DNA of 64,000 bases from positions 173,658,995 through 173,722,994 of the forward strand of contig NW_024609835.1 in NCBI RefSeq assembly GCF_016920785.2, given 5' to 3'. The stretch comes from Ixodes scapularis. Taxonomy: Eukaryota > Arthropoda > Arachnida > Ixodida > Ixodidae. A model generated the notes under the pieces. The model saw nothing but the letters and a program-made list of their open reading frames with translations, was not told the origin of the DNA and made no database searches. Position numbers and translations under genes: made by a program. Below are positions 1-9,932 of the stretch, piece after piece; within the stretch, counting starts at the first letter, position 1, and each line of letters begins with the position of its first letter.

Positions 1-583
1 TACCAGAGACTGATTTACTTCACTATCTGGAACAGGACACCGGTTATCAGCACACTGGCTATAATCACTTGCTGCCTCTTACCAGCAGTAGCTCTTAGTT
101 TTTCTGTGAAAAAAAAAGGTGTCGTGTTTGTAAGTTTTCTTCCCAGGTTTAAAACTTTTTTTTTTATTTTTTTATCATGACCTCAGGGAATTAAAGAATA
201 ATCAAGCGAAAGATTCTTCTGTGTACAAAAGTGGGTCAGGAACTTTCAGGCGGCGAGGGAGAGAGCGAGGGTAAAAATATTCCACAAAGAATTTTTTTTT
301 TTTTTAAACTAGAGAAATGAGCAAATCGCTTCGGTTGTCCACTGTTGTAAACGGATGTCTCTCCACGGCTCCCCTCCCCCCGCCCCCCTCCCCCCCTGCT
401 GTCCACTTCTGCTGCACAAAGCAGGGGGGGGGGGGGGAGAGGAGGGAGGGGAGGAGGCTGTAACGCAGTCGTCCGTTCAAGCCTTGTAAGTGGTGACACT
501 AGGACAAAAAAAAGGAGGATGAACAGAATTAGCTGGTAGCCGAAGGTTTTTTTCGTCTTCAAGAAGTGAGTTTTTTTTTTTAA
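1..583. other. Intergenic, low-complexity sequence
   Basis: No gene is visible. The stretch is rich in homopolymer runs. A C-rich block followed by a G-rich block (about 370-456) forms an imperfect inverted repeat with a loop around 408-420. Open frames here are by-products of those runs. Confidence 0.6.
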
Positions 584-1420
584 AGGGGCATTGACACATC
601 AGAATCATTTTTTTTTATTCGAAACGATTGAAAACGATGCCGGGATATTACCCTCAAAATTTGAAATTTGGGAATTCAGTATTTGTGAAGTAACAAAACA
701 ATTTCCAAATGCCGAATTCGAAGTTCCCGCGCGATCGGCGCCGGTGCCTTGACGTCCAATATTGCGGAATCCTGAGAGTCAACTTTCTTTCACCACTCCC
801 TGCTGTTGCCATGGCGGCCCAAAGCGAGGAGGAAAGGATCGAGCGCCGGCGTTGCGGCGGACCGGTTTTGAGAGGTGTCGCCTGTTTTCCGTTGGAGGAC
901 ACAAATCCAGGAGACGGCACCACAACGAACTCCCGATTTTTGGTATTTCAAAAAGAAGGGCCGTAGTGCGTTCGCAATTGCGTTAAAAAACGTGCTTTAG
1001 GATTGCCGTTATTAAATGTTATAAACATGTTGCCTACAAAGCTTCTAAATTTCATGATTCTTGACGTCACGAATCAAAAGAAGCGAGGAGGCGAAAGGCG
1101 GGAGAATCAAACGCCAAAAATAAAAAGGCGCGAGCAAAAAAGCGCCGAAAAAATGCAGGGACACAGACGAAGGGAAACAGGACAAGGCGCCTTGTCCTGT
1201 TTCCCTTCGTCTGTGTCCCTGTATTTTTTCGGCGCTTTTTTGCTTGCAATGAACCAACTGGCCCAAATCTCCACTTTACTAAAAAGGCGCGCGCGCGCGC
1301 TAATATTTTTTTTCGCGATGCGTTTTTTTTTTTTTTTTTTTTTTGCGTGTCTATGACTGCAACTTGCATCGTTTTAGACAATAAAAATAAATACGACCTT
1401 TGGGGTGTCTCAGTGCCCCT
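584..1420. mobile_element. TTAA-flanked non-autonomous DNA transposon
   Basis: Both ends are flanked by TTAA (580-583 and 1421-1424). The termini are inverted and similar: aggggcattgacac on the left and, reverse-complemented, aggggcactgagacac on the right. A TTAA target duplication is the hallmark of piggyBac-type insertion. No transposase frame is present, so this would be a MITE. It contains the long hairpin at 1133-1244. Superfamily assignment is inference from the target site. Confidence 0.6.
1133..1244. repeat. Near-perfect 56-bp-arm hairpin
   Basis: Two 56-nt arms (1133-1188 and 1189-1244) are reverse complements with one mismatch and no spacer. The centre is ggcgcc. The sequence would extrude as a cruciform or form a long stem in RNA. 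Confidence 0.9.
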
Positions 1421-1424
1421 TTAA

Positions 1425-1654
1425 GTTCACTGTGACATATGCTGGTTCCGTGCAGCGATAAGCTGGTGCAGGATTTCACCAGTTTTGGTCAAAAGTAACG
1501 AGTAACGAAATTTGACAGCCTATACCGTAAAAAAGTAACGGAAATACTTTACTCGTTAGTCATTCAGAATACTAACGAGTACGTTACTGCGTTAGCGAAA
1601 AACGTAACGCGTCACCAGTAACGTCGTTACTAGTAGCGCGTTACCTCCAACACT
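1425..1654 (-). mobile_element. Terminal fragment of a hAT-like DNA transposon
   Basis: Read on the - strand, this starts CAGTGTTGGAGGTAACGCG and continues with many reiterated GTAACG/CGTTAC subterminal motifs. That is a terminus style I associate with widespread hAT elements. The opposite end was not found. The neighbouring TTAA element (584-1420) may have inserted into it, and the LINE remnant begins directly beyond 1654. Confidence 0.45.
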
Positions 1655-1659
1655 GCGTT

Positions 1660-3890
1660 TGACAAACAGTGCGCAGAAAAGGGTCCTGAACGTTCCTCCA
1701 GTAAATAAAGCGATTTACAATTTGGCGCAAAAACAAATGCAACAAACTAAGCCCCCCATTGCGCACGCGCCGGAAAAGATTCGCCCTGCTGGACCGCTCC
1801 CAAGTGGAGCCCCAAATGAACACCGCGAACACACGATGCATTTTCTGCACGTTTACCCGAAAACAATAGAAAACTTGTTGCCCGTACCACAGTTTGCTAA
1901 AAAAAATAAATTGCAAACTGGCACGCGCAAAAATTGACAAATCGTTCCCCCTTCCTTTCTCTACATTTTCGCGAAGCTCTGCCGTCTGCTCTCGCCAATA
2001 CGGCTCACTGTCCCAGTAGTTTTCTAGTGGGACTCCTAAATATTTTGTTGGTGTAATAACCCACTGCATGTTCAATAAAAAAAAAAACTCGGACTGGAAC
2101 TCCACTCGCCTTGCCAAAATCCCAGTCACTTTTCCCAGATAACCGAGCTCCAGCTAACCTCATAAAAACGTTTCGTGTGTTGACGACTTCGACAATACCC
2201 TCACGGGTCGTACAAAACACTGCAATGTCGTCCGCATACACTAAAACCTTATCCGCGGCTGCGTAAAGCTTAAAACCATAGATTTAACTACTCCTAATGG
2301 CACTATCACAGAGAGATTTTTTATAAATACAAAAAAGAAGAGAGAATGAAGGACACGCTTGGCAAACGGATCGATTTACTTTGATACGCTTTCCAACCGA
2401 CTTGTTTACTATAAGTCTAGTCGAGCAACCGTTGTACGCCATGCGTACACCTTCACATAATCCGAAATGCTTAAAAGAAGGTCGTGGGGTACGCGATCAA
2501 ATGCCTTTTCTAGATCAACCTGGAGCATTGCGACGCATGTACTCATTGCATCGCAGCACTCTAGAACACTACGCGCTTTATGAATACTTGTAAAAATCAT
2601 CCTGCCTTTTATGCCGCTTGTTTGATGCGGGCCCACTATTTCTGCTATTACTGATTGCAGCCTGCTTGCCAACACTCTCACTAAAATTTTATAATCAACA
2701 TTTGTCAGACTGATCGGCCGATAAGCGGTGACTTGCCGTAACTTTACAGCGTCTTCTGTTTTGGGGGATTAACACAGTATGGGACAACGTAAAGGAAGGC
2801 GGTAAAATCTTCAAAACATAAGCTTCGTTAAACACGTGGGCTAACAATAGAGTGAGTTCTAGTCGTTTCAGAGCCCTATAAAAAACGGAGCGTAGGCCGT
2901 CCGGGCCGGGGGCTTTCCCGGGTTTAGTGCGTCTATTGCTACAATCACTTCTACGTTGATGGCGGATTCAAACACCTCTTTCGCTGCATAATCTATGCGA
3001 GGCATGAAGCACAAAAATTTCTCTTTAAAAAGCTCTACATTGACGTACGGGACTGGATGCAAATAATCTCTTGCAGTACTCGAAAAACGCCAGACTCAAT
3101 TTCTTCTTTATCGCTCTTCACTCTTCCGCCCCTCTCTATCTCCGTTATATCGTTACGCCGAGCGTAGCTTTTCTCGAGGCTGAGTGCGCGTTTAGTTGGC
3201 GCTTCGCCCGTTGCCCATCTTTCTGCCCTCGCTCTCACAATCGCCCCGCGATATCGTTCCCTATCCAAAACCTCCAGTTTATCTTTTAAAGACGAAATGT
3301 CGTCCTTGAATGCTCCAGAAATTCTACAGCTCTGCAAATTATTTCGCAAAAACAACTCAATCTTTATTTCATCGCGTTTAATTGCTATTGCCCGCTCTAA
3401 CGCTATCATTTTTATTTCTTGCTTAGCAAGTTCCTATCGCACGCCATACTCTAATTGTTCCCCATTTACTATGTTTTCGATAACGGCCTGCACTTGGCCA
3501 GTAAAAACATCGTCATTCAAAAGTTTCGCGGTCATTTTCCACCAAATCCCAGCAAAATACTCTTCTATTCTCACTCCTTACTACCCATACAAAAACTAAC
3601 TAAACTATGATCACTAAAAGAAACAGGGTACACGCGATATTCAGAACATAAAGGAATCAAATCTAACAAGACGTACACCCGATCTAAGCGAGCGTGACTG
3701 GACCCTTGAAAATGGGTGTACGGACGTCACGGCTGTGCTTCAGACATTCTCCAACGTCCATCTAGGCCGGACTCATTAAATATATTACAAAGGCTCTCGG
3801 TGCTCAGATCGTGATAGGGCGTCGAACTCGACTTATCACCCGAGGAGCGGACACAATTAAAATCGCCCAGAAAAATGGCAAGGCGTTCAC
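1660..3890 (-). pseudogene. LINE ORF2 remnant (endonuclease end, linker, reverse transcriptase)
   Basis: This is the 3' part of a LINE ORF2 on the - strand, broken by several frameshifts. Going downstream from 3890: the apurinic endonuclease motif LGDFNCV (about 3860-3890), a linker with the GEAPTK region (3035-3409), a segment with NPGKPP (2868-3062), and a reverse-transcriptase block with HQTSGIKGR and VDLEKAFDRVPH (2409-2681). The catalytic YADD box follows at about 2227-2241, then a C-terminal segment (1641-2129). The order matches a two-ORF LINE of the L1/Tx1-like kind. The clade is inference. The 5' part of the same ORF2 continues at 8337-8756, beyond an inserted LTR element. It cannot encode an intact enzyme. 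Confidence 0.85.
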
Positions 3891-4108
3891 TGTAGGAACT
3901 TCTGGTAGTCATCGTTAGTTACGTTAAAGCAACGTTCATTTTATACAATGTACAAGTAACAAGCAGTTCGATCTGACGTGTCAATCTCATTTGTTCTAAG
4001 CACGAGCCCCCGGCCACGCGCTCCCCGGCCGCCAGCTCCTTGCCGCGAGCTTCTTTTCAAAACGTCTCTGGCCCATTTCCTCGTCTTCGGTCTCTGATCG
4101 TTTGTACA
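3891..4108 (-). repeat. 3' LTR of the BEL/Pao element
   Basis: A 218-bp copy closely matching 8114-8331. It starts tgtaggaactt and ends gtttgtaca on the + strand. Sparse differences between the two LTRs indicate some age since insertion. Confidence 0.92.
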
Positions 4109-4120
4109 GACCCCCACCGA
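4109..4120 (-). promoter_or_regulatory. Probable polypurine tract
   Basis: On the - strand the sequence ggtggggg lies immediately upstream of the 3' LTR, the expected place and composition for plus-strand priming. Confidence 0.6.
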
Positions 4121-4360
4121 ATGGGTGTTACCCCATTCTAAATTTCCGTTATCTCTAGTGGATAGAGCAGTTGAATTGGTTTTTTTCAGACGACCGCCCC
4201 TGTCCAAGCGCACTATACATGCACGAATCTTGCCGTCTCCGGCCACAAAAAACCTTTTCAACTCTTTCCATCTTTCAGAGTAAACGTGTAAGCTGTTCCT
4301 TCAGAAAGACGAGCCTGCCCACCTCCAGACGTAGTGATTCCCGGCCTTCTGTTTCATAGG
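4120..4360 (-). pseudogene. BEL integrase C-terminal tail, frame-shifted
   Basis: A frame on the - strand contains AGDGKIRACIVR and a following G-rich stretch. It resembles the DG-x-R motif at the C-terminal end of BEL integrases. It is out of frame with the main integrase block that stops at 4365. Confidence 0.6.
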
Positions 4361-4364
4361 CAGA

Positions 4365-5315
4365 TCAGAGTTCTCTCATGTATTCTGTCCTCCAGGCTTC
4401 CCAGAATCTGTTGAGGAACGCTTTCCTTCGTTTCCACATTTGGCGGAGCACCTTCGGAGACGACTCGAAGTCTCCCCTTTCAGCCACTGGAAGTGCTGTC
4501 AGTCGTCGTCCCGTGAGAAAGCTCGCCGGTGTGCGCGGTTGACCTTCGTGGAGCTCATTGTAAACGAACGTTAAGGGGCGTGAATTTAGCACCGCCTCAA
4601 TTTCACACAGGACGGTGGACAACTCTTCTGCGTTCATAGTTTTTCTCTCGATAACGTTTCTTTGTCCCACTTCCACGGATCGAACCAGTCGTTCGTAGAA
4701 TCCTCCCCACCAAAGAGCACGCCCAACAATAAAACGCCACTCGATGGTCGTATTGGGGAAGTGATTCACCACTTCTGAGTGTCGCAGGATCTTCCAAGGT
4801 TCTGCCAGGTCTCTCGAGGCTGGCTTAAAGGTTAGCGTGTTGTCTGAGTAGATGATGCGGCAAAGTGTCCTCCGTGACACAAACCTGCGGAAAGCCAGAA
4901 GAAAACTTTTCCTCGAAATGTCTGGTACGAGTTTTAAGTGGACCGCCCGCTTGACTGCACGAGTGAACAGCGTGATGTACGACTTATGGGTGACGTCTTT
5001 TGCCTGTATGTACAGCGGCCCTGCAAAATCTACACCGACTCCCTCGAAAGGTTCAGCCTGCATCGTTCTCGTGCATGGCAACGGTCCGGTCGGAGCACTC
5101 GCCGGAGTAGCACTAAATTGCTGGCACGTTCCACACGCGCGCATCACCTTCTTCACCAGCTCGCGGCCTCGAAAGATCCAATACCTCTCGCGGGGCTGGA
5201 CTAGAGTGTTTCTCACTCCTGCGTGCAGCATTATCCGTTGAGCGTCGATCACAAGTAGCTTGGAATATCGATGCTCTTTCGGTAATACGATGGGGTTTCG
5301 TTCCTCATATATCAT
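4365..5315 (-). pseudogene. BEL/Pao integrase core
   Basis: An open frame of 316 residues on the - strand. An N-terminal H-H-C-C zinc-binding region ends in RACGTCQQF. The catalytic core follows: first acidic residue in GVDFAGPLY, second in YSDN, and the glutamate in GGFYERLVRSV, then the NSRPLTF region. The family inserts element cDNA into chromosomes. The start is arbitrary because the frame belongs to a longer polyprotein. The block is uninterrupted, but its tail (4120-4360) and upstream pol are shifted or deleted, so the element is not functional as it stands. Confidence 0.88.
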
Positions 5316-5468
5316 GTTGTCCGAGCGGAGTCGACCTCTTTCTTATGCGAAGCACTCCCTTTTGGTCGATGAAAGTACTGAAGTCTCGGAGAGGAGAAGT
5401 AGATGGGGTCTCGGTTCCGTTGGTCGAGCGTCAAAGCACGGCAGCAAACGCCGATCGCTGTGCCTCTT

Positions 5469-6791
5469 TTAGCCAGTATGTTTGAGCCTCTTGTATTTCC
5501 TCTGCAGTGAGCGGCCCGGTCGTTTTTCCGTTGACCTGACGTTGTGAAGGAAGCGAAACATCCACGGCGTTGTTCGGTTGAGTCTTAAAGCCGAGCTGAA
5601 TGTGGTGACGTCGATTAATGATGCAGATGGTGTTGAAATAATATCCACTATACGTCCAGCTCTCGGTCCCTTTTTCTCGAACTTATCTCGAGGTGGCTCC
5701 TCGCGCTTTTTTTTGGGCCATTCTTTAGCTGGCAGTGGCAACCAACTGGTCCCCGACCAACAGAGTGGAGTAGACCCCACTCCGGATGCGATCAGAGCTC
5801 GTAACATGAGGTCGGCGGGGGACTCCTTTTCCGGCAAGCGGTGCCTCGTCGCTCTTTGGCAGTTCTTCTCTGGCATGCGAGCAACCTTGTCGTCTGCCAA
5901 CCTGACGTCTGCCCTCCATGGAAGGCCGATTTCATACCTCCCACTGGTCTTGGCGATCGCAGTCTTGGAGTCTCGCCTGACGTCGTTGTCCGAAGGATCG
6001 TCCACCGGTGCGTCGATGACACCCATCCTCTCAAGTTCCCGGAATTGCTTGAGGCTTGGCATGGGTTCGGGTTCTTGCACCGTCGTTCTCAGCACGCCCA
6101 CCCGGGAGCAACTAATAATTGCGAAGCTTGGCCCTGTTCGTCCTTGAACCGGCCATCCGAATACGGTCTCCACTGCACTCAAGCTTCCTCTCAGTCGGTG
6201 AATCTTTCCAGTGATGAACCCCCAGCAGTGATCCGACTCAAGCAGGATGTCGACGCCGCGATGTTCCAGTCCGGTCATGCCGTCTCCCACTAAGCAACCG
6301 AGCTCCTTTAACGTCGCAATGATGGATTCTTCTGGGCTCGGGAGATTTTGTTCGCAGATAATAGGTGTTTCTAGTGCGTCGATTTCATATCTTTTGTTGT
6401 TCCGTTTGTCCCGCAAAGTAACCTGCACCGTGCGGAACGTACGCTCGGTGCTTTCGCCTCCGAACACGCCGAACGTGAGGATCTCCGTCCCCAGTTGTTT
6501 GCAACCGAGTCTCTGGGACATCTTCTACGTAATGAAGGAGCGTTGACTGCCGCTGTCAAAAAGAATTCGGGCTGGCCTTCTTTTCTTTTTGTTCTCTGCC
6601 CATGCGGTCACCGTCTGCAAGAACACTGATGGCTTGCTGTTCTTTTCATTTACGTGAAGACTGACCGGTGTTTTCTTTTCCTTTTCTGTTTCGTTCACCG
6701 CGAAAGGCCATTCTGGTACGTAATCCGGGTCACACATTGTAGGCGCATGCCGTCCCCGACACCTGGTGCAACACAGCGTGCTTAGGCACAT
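5469..6791 (-). pseudogene. BEL protease and pol segment with internal deletion
   Basis: The aspartic protease signature DSGSQRSF lies at about 6534-6557, preceded by a cysteine-rich stretch. The next frame (5469-6521) carries the conserved segment between protease and reverse transcriptase, ending near RYEIGLPWR. It then passes within about 30 residues to ESPADL and SWLPLPAKEWP, a region that normally follows RNase H. The whole reverse-transcriptase palm and RNase H are therefore absent. A frame change also separates the protease from the next block. The junction position is inferred from family order. Confidence 0.8.
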
Positions 6792-7009
6792 TCTCGCTGG
6801 GTGGTTTGCTTTCGTGCAACGAAAACATCTGTTATCAGCCTGTAATCTGCGTTTTTTTCTCAGTGAGCTTAATCTTGGCGTTGCAGTCAGGTGTGGCGTG
6901 TCCTTTGGATTTGCAGGACAAACATTCTAAGTCTTCAAACCTGCCATGCAAGGCCGCCGCGGTAGAGTTTCGAAGCTTCCTATAGTTTGAGAGTTTCTTA
7001 GGCAGTTAT

Positions 7010-7998
7010 TGTTTAGGGAAACGAATTGCAGGCTTACCGCCAGAGACATCCTCTTGTTCCTCTGACGTCCTTTCCCGGCTTTCGACTTCGGCTTGAATAA
7101 ATTTGAGTAGAGTCCGTAGAGCTCTCAGGTGAACGCTCAGGACCGTCGCACGGCGCTGCGGTGGCGTTCCCGATGTCCTCCGACGACATCTTCCGGTTGT
7201 AGTCCAGGGACATGTTCCTCGGTAGTGCTCGCAGAAGGACCCGGTAGAGCATAGCGCAGTAGGATTCCTCGCCCACACCCAGCGCTCTAAGTCCCCGGAT
7301 GTGCGCCTGAAGACTGTCGTACAAGCGACGCAGGGCTCGGGCACTGCCCTCTGGTGGTACCTTCTGGATGTCCATCAGACTTTTCATCTGGTCGTGTACC
7401 ATAGCTTCTTACTTTCCGAACCGCTGCTGTAGAAGGTCGATCGCGTCCGCGTAGCACTGAGCGGTTGGCTGTTGTCCCTGGATGGTAGCTGATCCATCTC
7501 CGGTAAGCGCTGATCTCAGGTAATTAAACTTTTCTGATGAGGTCAGTTCCGGATTCTTGTGGATTGTGGTTTCAAACTGCTCCCAGAATGCTTGCCAATT
7601 CTTCTGGTGACCCTTGAACTTGATACGTTCTAATTTCGGAAGCTTGACTTTCGCTTTTACGGGTGTTGCTCACCGATCGTCGTTCGAGGAACCGCTTGCT
7701 TGTTGGCTGTTCTACACGCCCTTCGCCTTCTTTCTGAGCTTTGTGTGAGGCATGTGACGATCTTGTCGGTGTAGTCTATGACCTGCGTGAACTCTGTTTC
7801 CGCGTTTCTTTCGGTAACCAACGGCTCGATCGCTGCTTCTATGTGGCTGAGTTGATCTCGAGCTCAGCTTAGACGCTCGATCAAAATCTCTAGATCATCT
7901 ATGACCGCCGTAGCCAGCTTAAGTAAATCCCCTGCCTCGCTGAGGAGTTTCGTTACCTGCGTTCGCAGAGTCTTCCGTTACTTTTTGAGGACGTCCAT
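7010..7998 (-). pseudogene. BEL/Pao gag, disrupted
   Basis: From an ATG at 7998 the - strand encodes, across frames and stops, a helical N-terminal region followed by the conserved gag block around 7440-7660 (FWEQFE, FNYLRSALTGDG). A segment with RALRRLYDSLQAHIRGLRALG follows (7034-7402). A typical BEL gag has this order and then zinc knuckles. Stop codons inside the N-terminal part show it is not intact. Confidence 0.75.
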
Positions 7999-8093
7999 GA
8001 TCTTTCAGTTTCGCCTAGATGGAATGTTGCTTGCTTCTGTCGTTCGATAGGTATTGCTTCGGTCTATCACATCCACTCCGTTCAGTCATTACG

Positions 8094-8111
8094 TCCCGGG
8101 TTTCGGCACCA
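8094..8111 (-). promoter_or_regulatory. Primer-binding site, tRNA-Phe type
   Basis: Two bases inside the 5' LTR, the - strand reads TGGTGCCGAAACCCGGGA. This is complementary over 18 nt to the 3' end (with CCA) of eukaryotic tRNA-Phe as I know it. This would be the priming site for minus-strand cDNA synthesis. Confidence 0.85.
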
Positions 8112-8113
8112 AA

Positions 8114-8331
8114 TGTAGGAACTTCTCGTAGTCATCGTTGGTTACGTTAAAGCAATGTTTATTTTACACTATGTACAAGCAACAAGCAGTTCGATCTGAC
8201 GTGTCAATCTCAACTGTTCCAAGCACGAGCCCCCGGCCACGCGCTCCCCGGCCGCCAGCTCCTTGCCACGAGCTCCTTTTCAAAAGGTCTCTGGCCCATT
8301 TCCTCGTCTTCGGTCTCTGATCGTTGGTACA
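8114..8331 (-). repeat. 5' LTR of the BEL/Pao element
   Basis: A 218-bp copy paired with 3891-4108, same length, TG...CA ends. In element orientation it lies upstream of the primer-binding site, so it would carry the promoter. Confidence 0.92.
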
Positions 8332-8336
8332 TTCAC

Positions 8337-8756
8337 TATTACAGTACTGGGGTAAAAAAAAAATAAATAAATAAAACGCCGCTCTTCAGTCCTATTGGAA
8401 GCATAAACACACATGACTATCCAGTCATAAGACGAAAAAGAAAAGTCGCACACAACAAAACGCCCCGAAGTACACGTCACTGCCTCGTCAATGGTCGCAC
8501 CTAAACTTTGGCGCACTAGCAGCAAACACCCCGCCGACGCTCCAACCGCGTGACTAACGAACACGCTGTAACGCGCCGTAAAGGGTCGCACCATAGATTC
8601 GGTCTGGTCTTCACTCTCGACCTTGGTCTCCTGCACCGCAATATTGTCGAGGGTCTGTTCAACGGCTAGGCGATAGAGTTGCCTCTGCCTCCTGCGGTCC
8701 AAAAGCCCTCGAATGTTGAGGGTGGCAAATCGAACAGGACGTTCTAAGGAGACCAT
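8337..8756 (-). pseudogene. LINE ORF2, N-terminal endonuclease part
   Basis: The frame starts with a Met shortly before ATLNIRGL, the first conserved block of LINE apurinic endonucleases. VQETKVE (catalytic glutamate) and the block ending in MCVYASN follow. It is cut at 8336 by the BEL/Pao insertion, and the rest of the endonuclease resumes at 3890. A poly-A-rich stretch around 8353-8375 also disrupts the frame. The start lies 84 bp after the stop of ORF1, which fits a two-ORF LINE. Confidence 0.85.
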
Positions 8757-8840
8757 GGGTTAGCGAGGACCAGACCAAACGAAAACGGCGCTTACCAAAA
8801 CCGGTCGGTGTCGCACGGAGCAGCCCAATGGCTTGTCAGG

Positions 8841-9932
8841 TCACTGCGACAGCTCGTCGCGTTCCTTCGATGCCGCAAATCGCTGCTTGCCATCTGCGCC
8901 CTTCCAGCCGGCGACCACCTTCCATTTGCGCCCCAGTTGGCGCAGTCGAAGTTCTTCACCGGTCGAGTCCGCAACGTCTTCGAACCGGCGCTTCGCTGAG
9001 CCCGCTTCAGCGTCCATTTCTGGCTCGAAGGAGACCTCGGGAGGAACCGGGGATGCGCCAACCACGTCGCTCTCTTGTGAGGCCTCCGACTGACGCTCGA
9101 CTGAAGATGGTGTGGTAGGAGCCGTGGTGGACGGCGGCTTCGGCGACGAGGCGCTATCTTCCGCGAGGACAATGCCAGGTGCGTCACCCGTGACGCCAGG
9201 AGTCGGGGCTGCCGATGGTGCCGCTGCCTTCTCCGCTTCTTTTTCATCCATCCGGTCGTCGGCATAGTCGTCGTTGACCCCTCGTCCCGCGGCTCGGGCG
9301 TAGGAACGGACACAGTCGTCCCGCTCGTGGCCGAAAGCGCGGCACTCGGGGCATCTGGGAGCCCGGCAGTCGCGACGGATGTGCCCCGTCCTGCGGCACC
9401 GGAGGCATATTGGGGCTCTCCCAGGCACGACGACCAGCACCAGGCCGCTGCTGAATCTCAGCTGGTGAGGGAGGCGGTCAGGAGTGCCGCACTCCCGGAG
9501 CACCAGCCGCACTATCCGAATCGTGGACTCGTCCCCCTCGAAGCCCGGCAACGTCCAGCGGTCGTATGCGAAGTCCTTCACCTCGCCATACTCCGAGAAG
9601 GCCTTGCGGATCATGTCGTTCGACACGTCGAAAGACACCCAGTGCAACTTAATGCGCACCTCTTGCCTGGCGGGATCAATTACGAGGCTCGTGAGTCCCT
9701 TCACCGCGAGCCGCCCTGCTTCCACCAACTTGAGCTTGGCCGAGTTGGTCTTCAGGTTAAGCAGCCAGACGTGCGACATCTGGTGCGCCCCTATGCCGGC
9801 CACTTCCCTGAGGACCCCAAGCTCGTCGAGCGGCTGCCGGAAATCCTCGATTCGGTACGGCCTTGCAGCAATGTTGCAGTGAAGGACAACTGCTTTCTTC
9901 ATGGCATCCCCTGTTAGAAGCTGAGGCAGCAA
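8841..9932 (-). CDS. LINE ORF1 protein with zinc knuckles
   Basis: An uninterrupted frame of 363 residues (or 353 from the second Met at 9902, which begins the conserved part). The N-terminal half holds an RRM-like region (about residues 110-190). Two CCHC knuckles follow: CLRCRRTGHIRRDC and CPECRAFGHERDDC (about residues 186-216). A Pro/Ser/Thr/Ala-rich tail and a basic C-terminus complete it. Proteins of this kind bind LINE RNA and form the ribonucleoprotein used for retrotransposition. The frame is intact although ORF2 downstream is destroyed, so it is a dead element with a still readable ORF1. The + strand frames across it are shadows. Confidence 0.85.
   Translation of the reverse strand: MLPQLLTGDAMKKAVVLHCNIAARPYRIEDFRQPLDELGVLREVAGIGAHQMSHVWLLNLKTNSAKLKLVEAGRLAVKGLTSLVIDPARQEVRIKLHWVSFDVSNDMIRKAFSEYGEVKDFAYDRWTLPGFEGDESTIRIVRLVLRECGTPDRLPHQLRFSSGLVLVVVPGRAPICLRCRRTGHIRRDCRAPRCPECRAFGHERDDCVRSYARAAGRGVNDDYADDRMDEKEAEKAAAPSAAPTPGVTGDAPGIVLAEDSASSPKPPSTTAPTTPSSVERQSEASQESDVVGASPVPPEVSFEPEMDAEAGSAKRRFEDVADSTGEELRLRQLGRKWKVVAGWKGADGKQRFAASKERDELSQ

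Larger units (their letters stand above)
3891..8331 (-). mobile_element. BEL/Pao-type LTR retrotransposon, internally deleted
   Basis: Two 218-bp direct repeats (3891-4108, 8114-8331), each starting TG and ending CA, bracket the element. The flanking bases ttcac occur on both sides (3886-3890 and 8332-8336), a 5-bp target duplication. An 18-nt primer-binding site abuts the 5' LTR. The interior encodes, on the - strand, a BEL-type gag, an aspartic protease, a pol tail and an integrase, all disrupted by stops or frameshifts. Most of reverse transcriptase and RNase H is missing. It inserted into a LINE ORF2 in the same orientation. At 4441 bp it is short for BEL elements, consistent with the internal loss. 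Confidence 0.92.

Noticed and set aside
5578..6293. Long + strand frames across 5.6-6.3 kb
   Set aside because: Antisense to the BEL protease/pol segment.
9327..9917. Long + strand frame opposite the LINE ORF1
   Set aside because: GC-rich antisense shadow of the zinc-knuckle ORF1; no recognisable motif.
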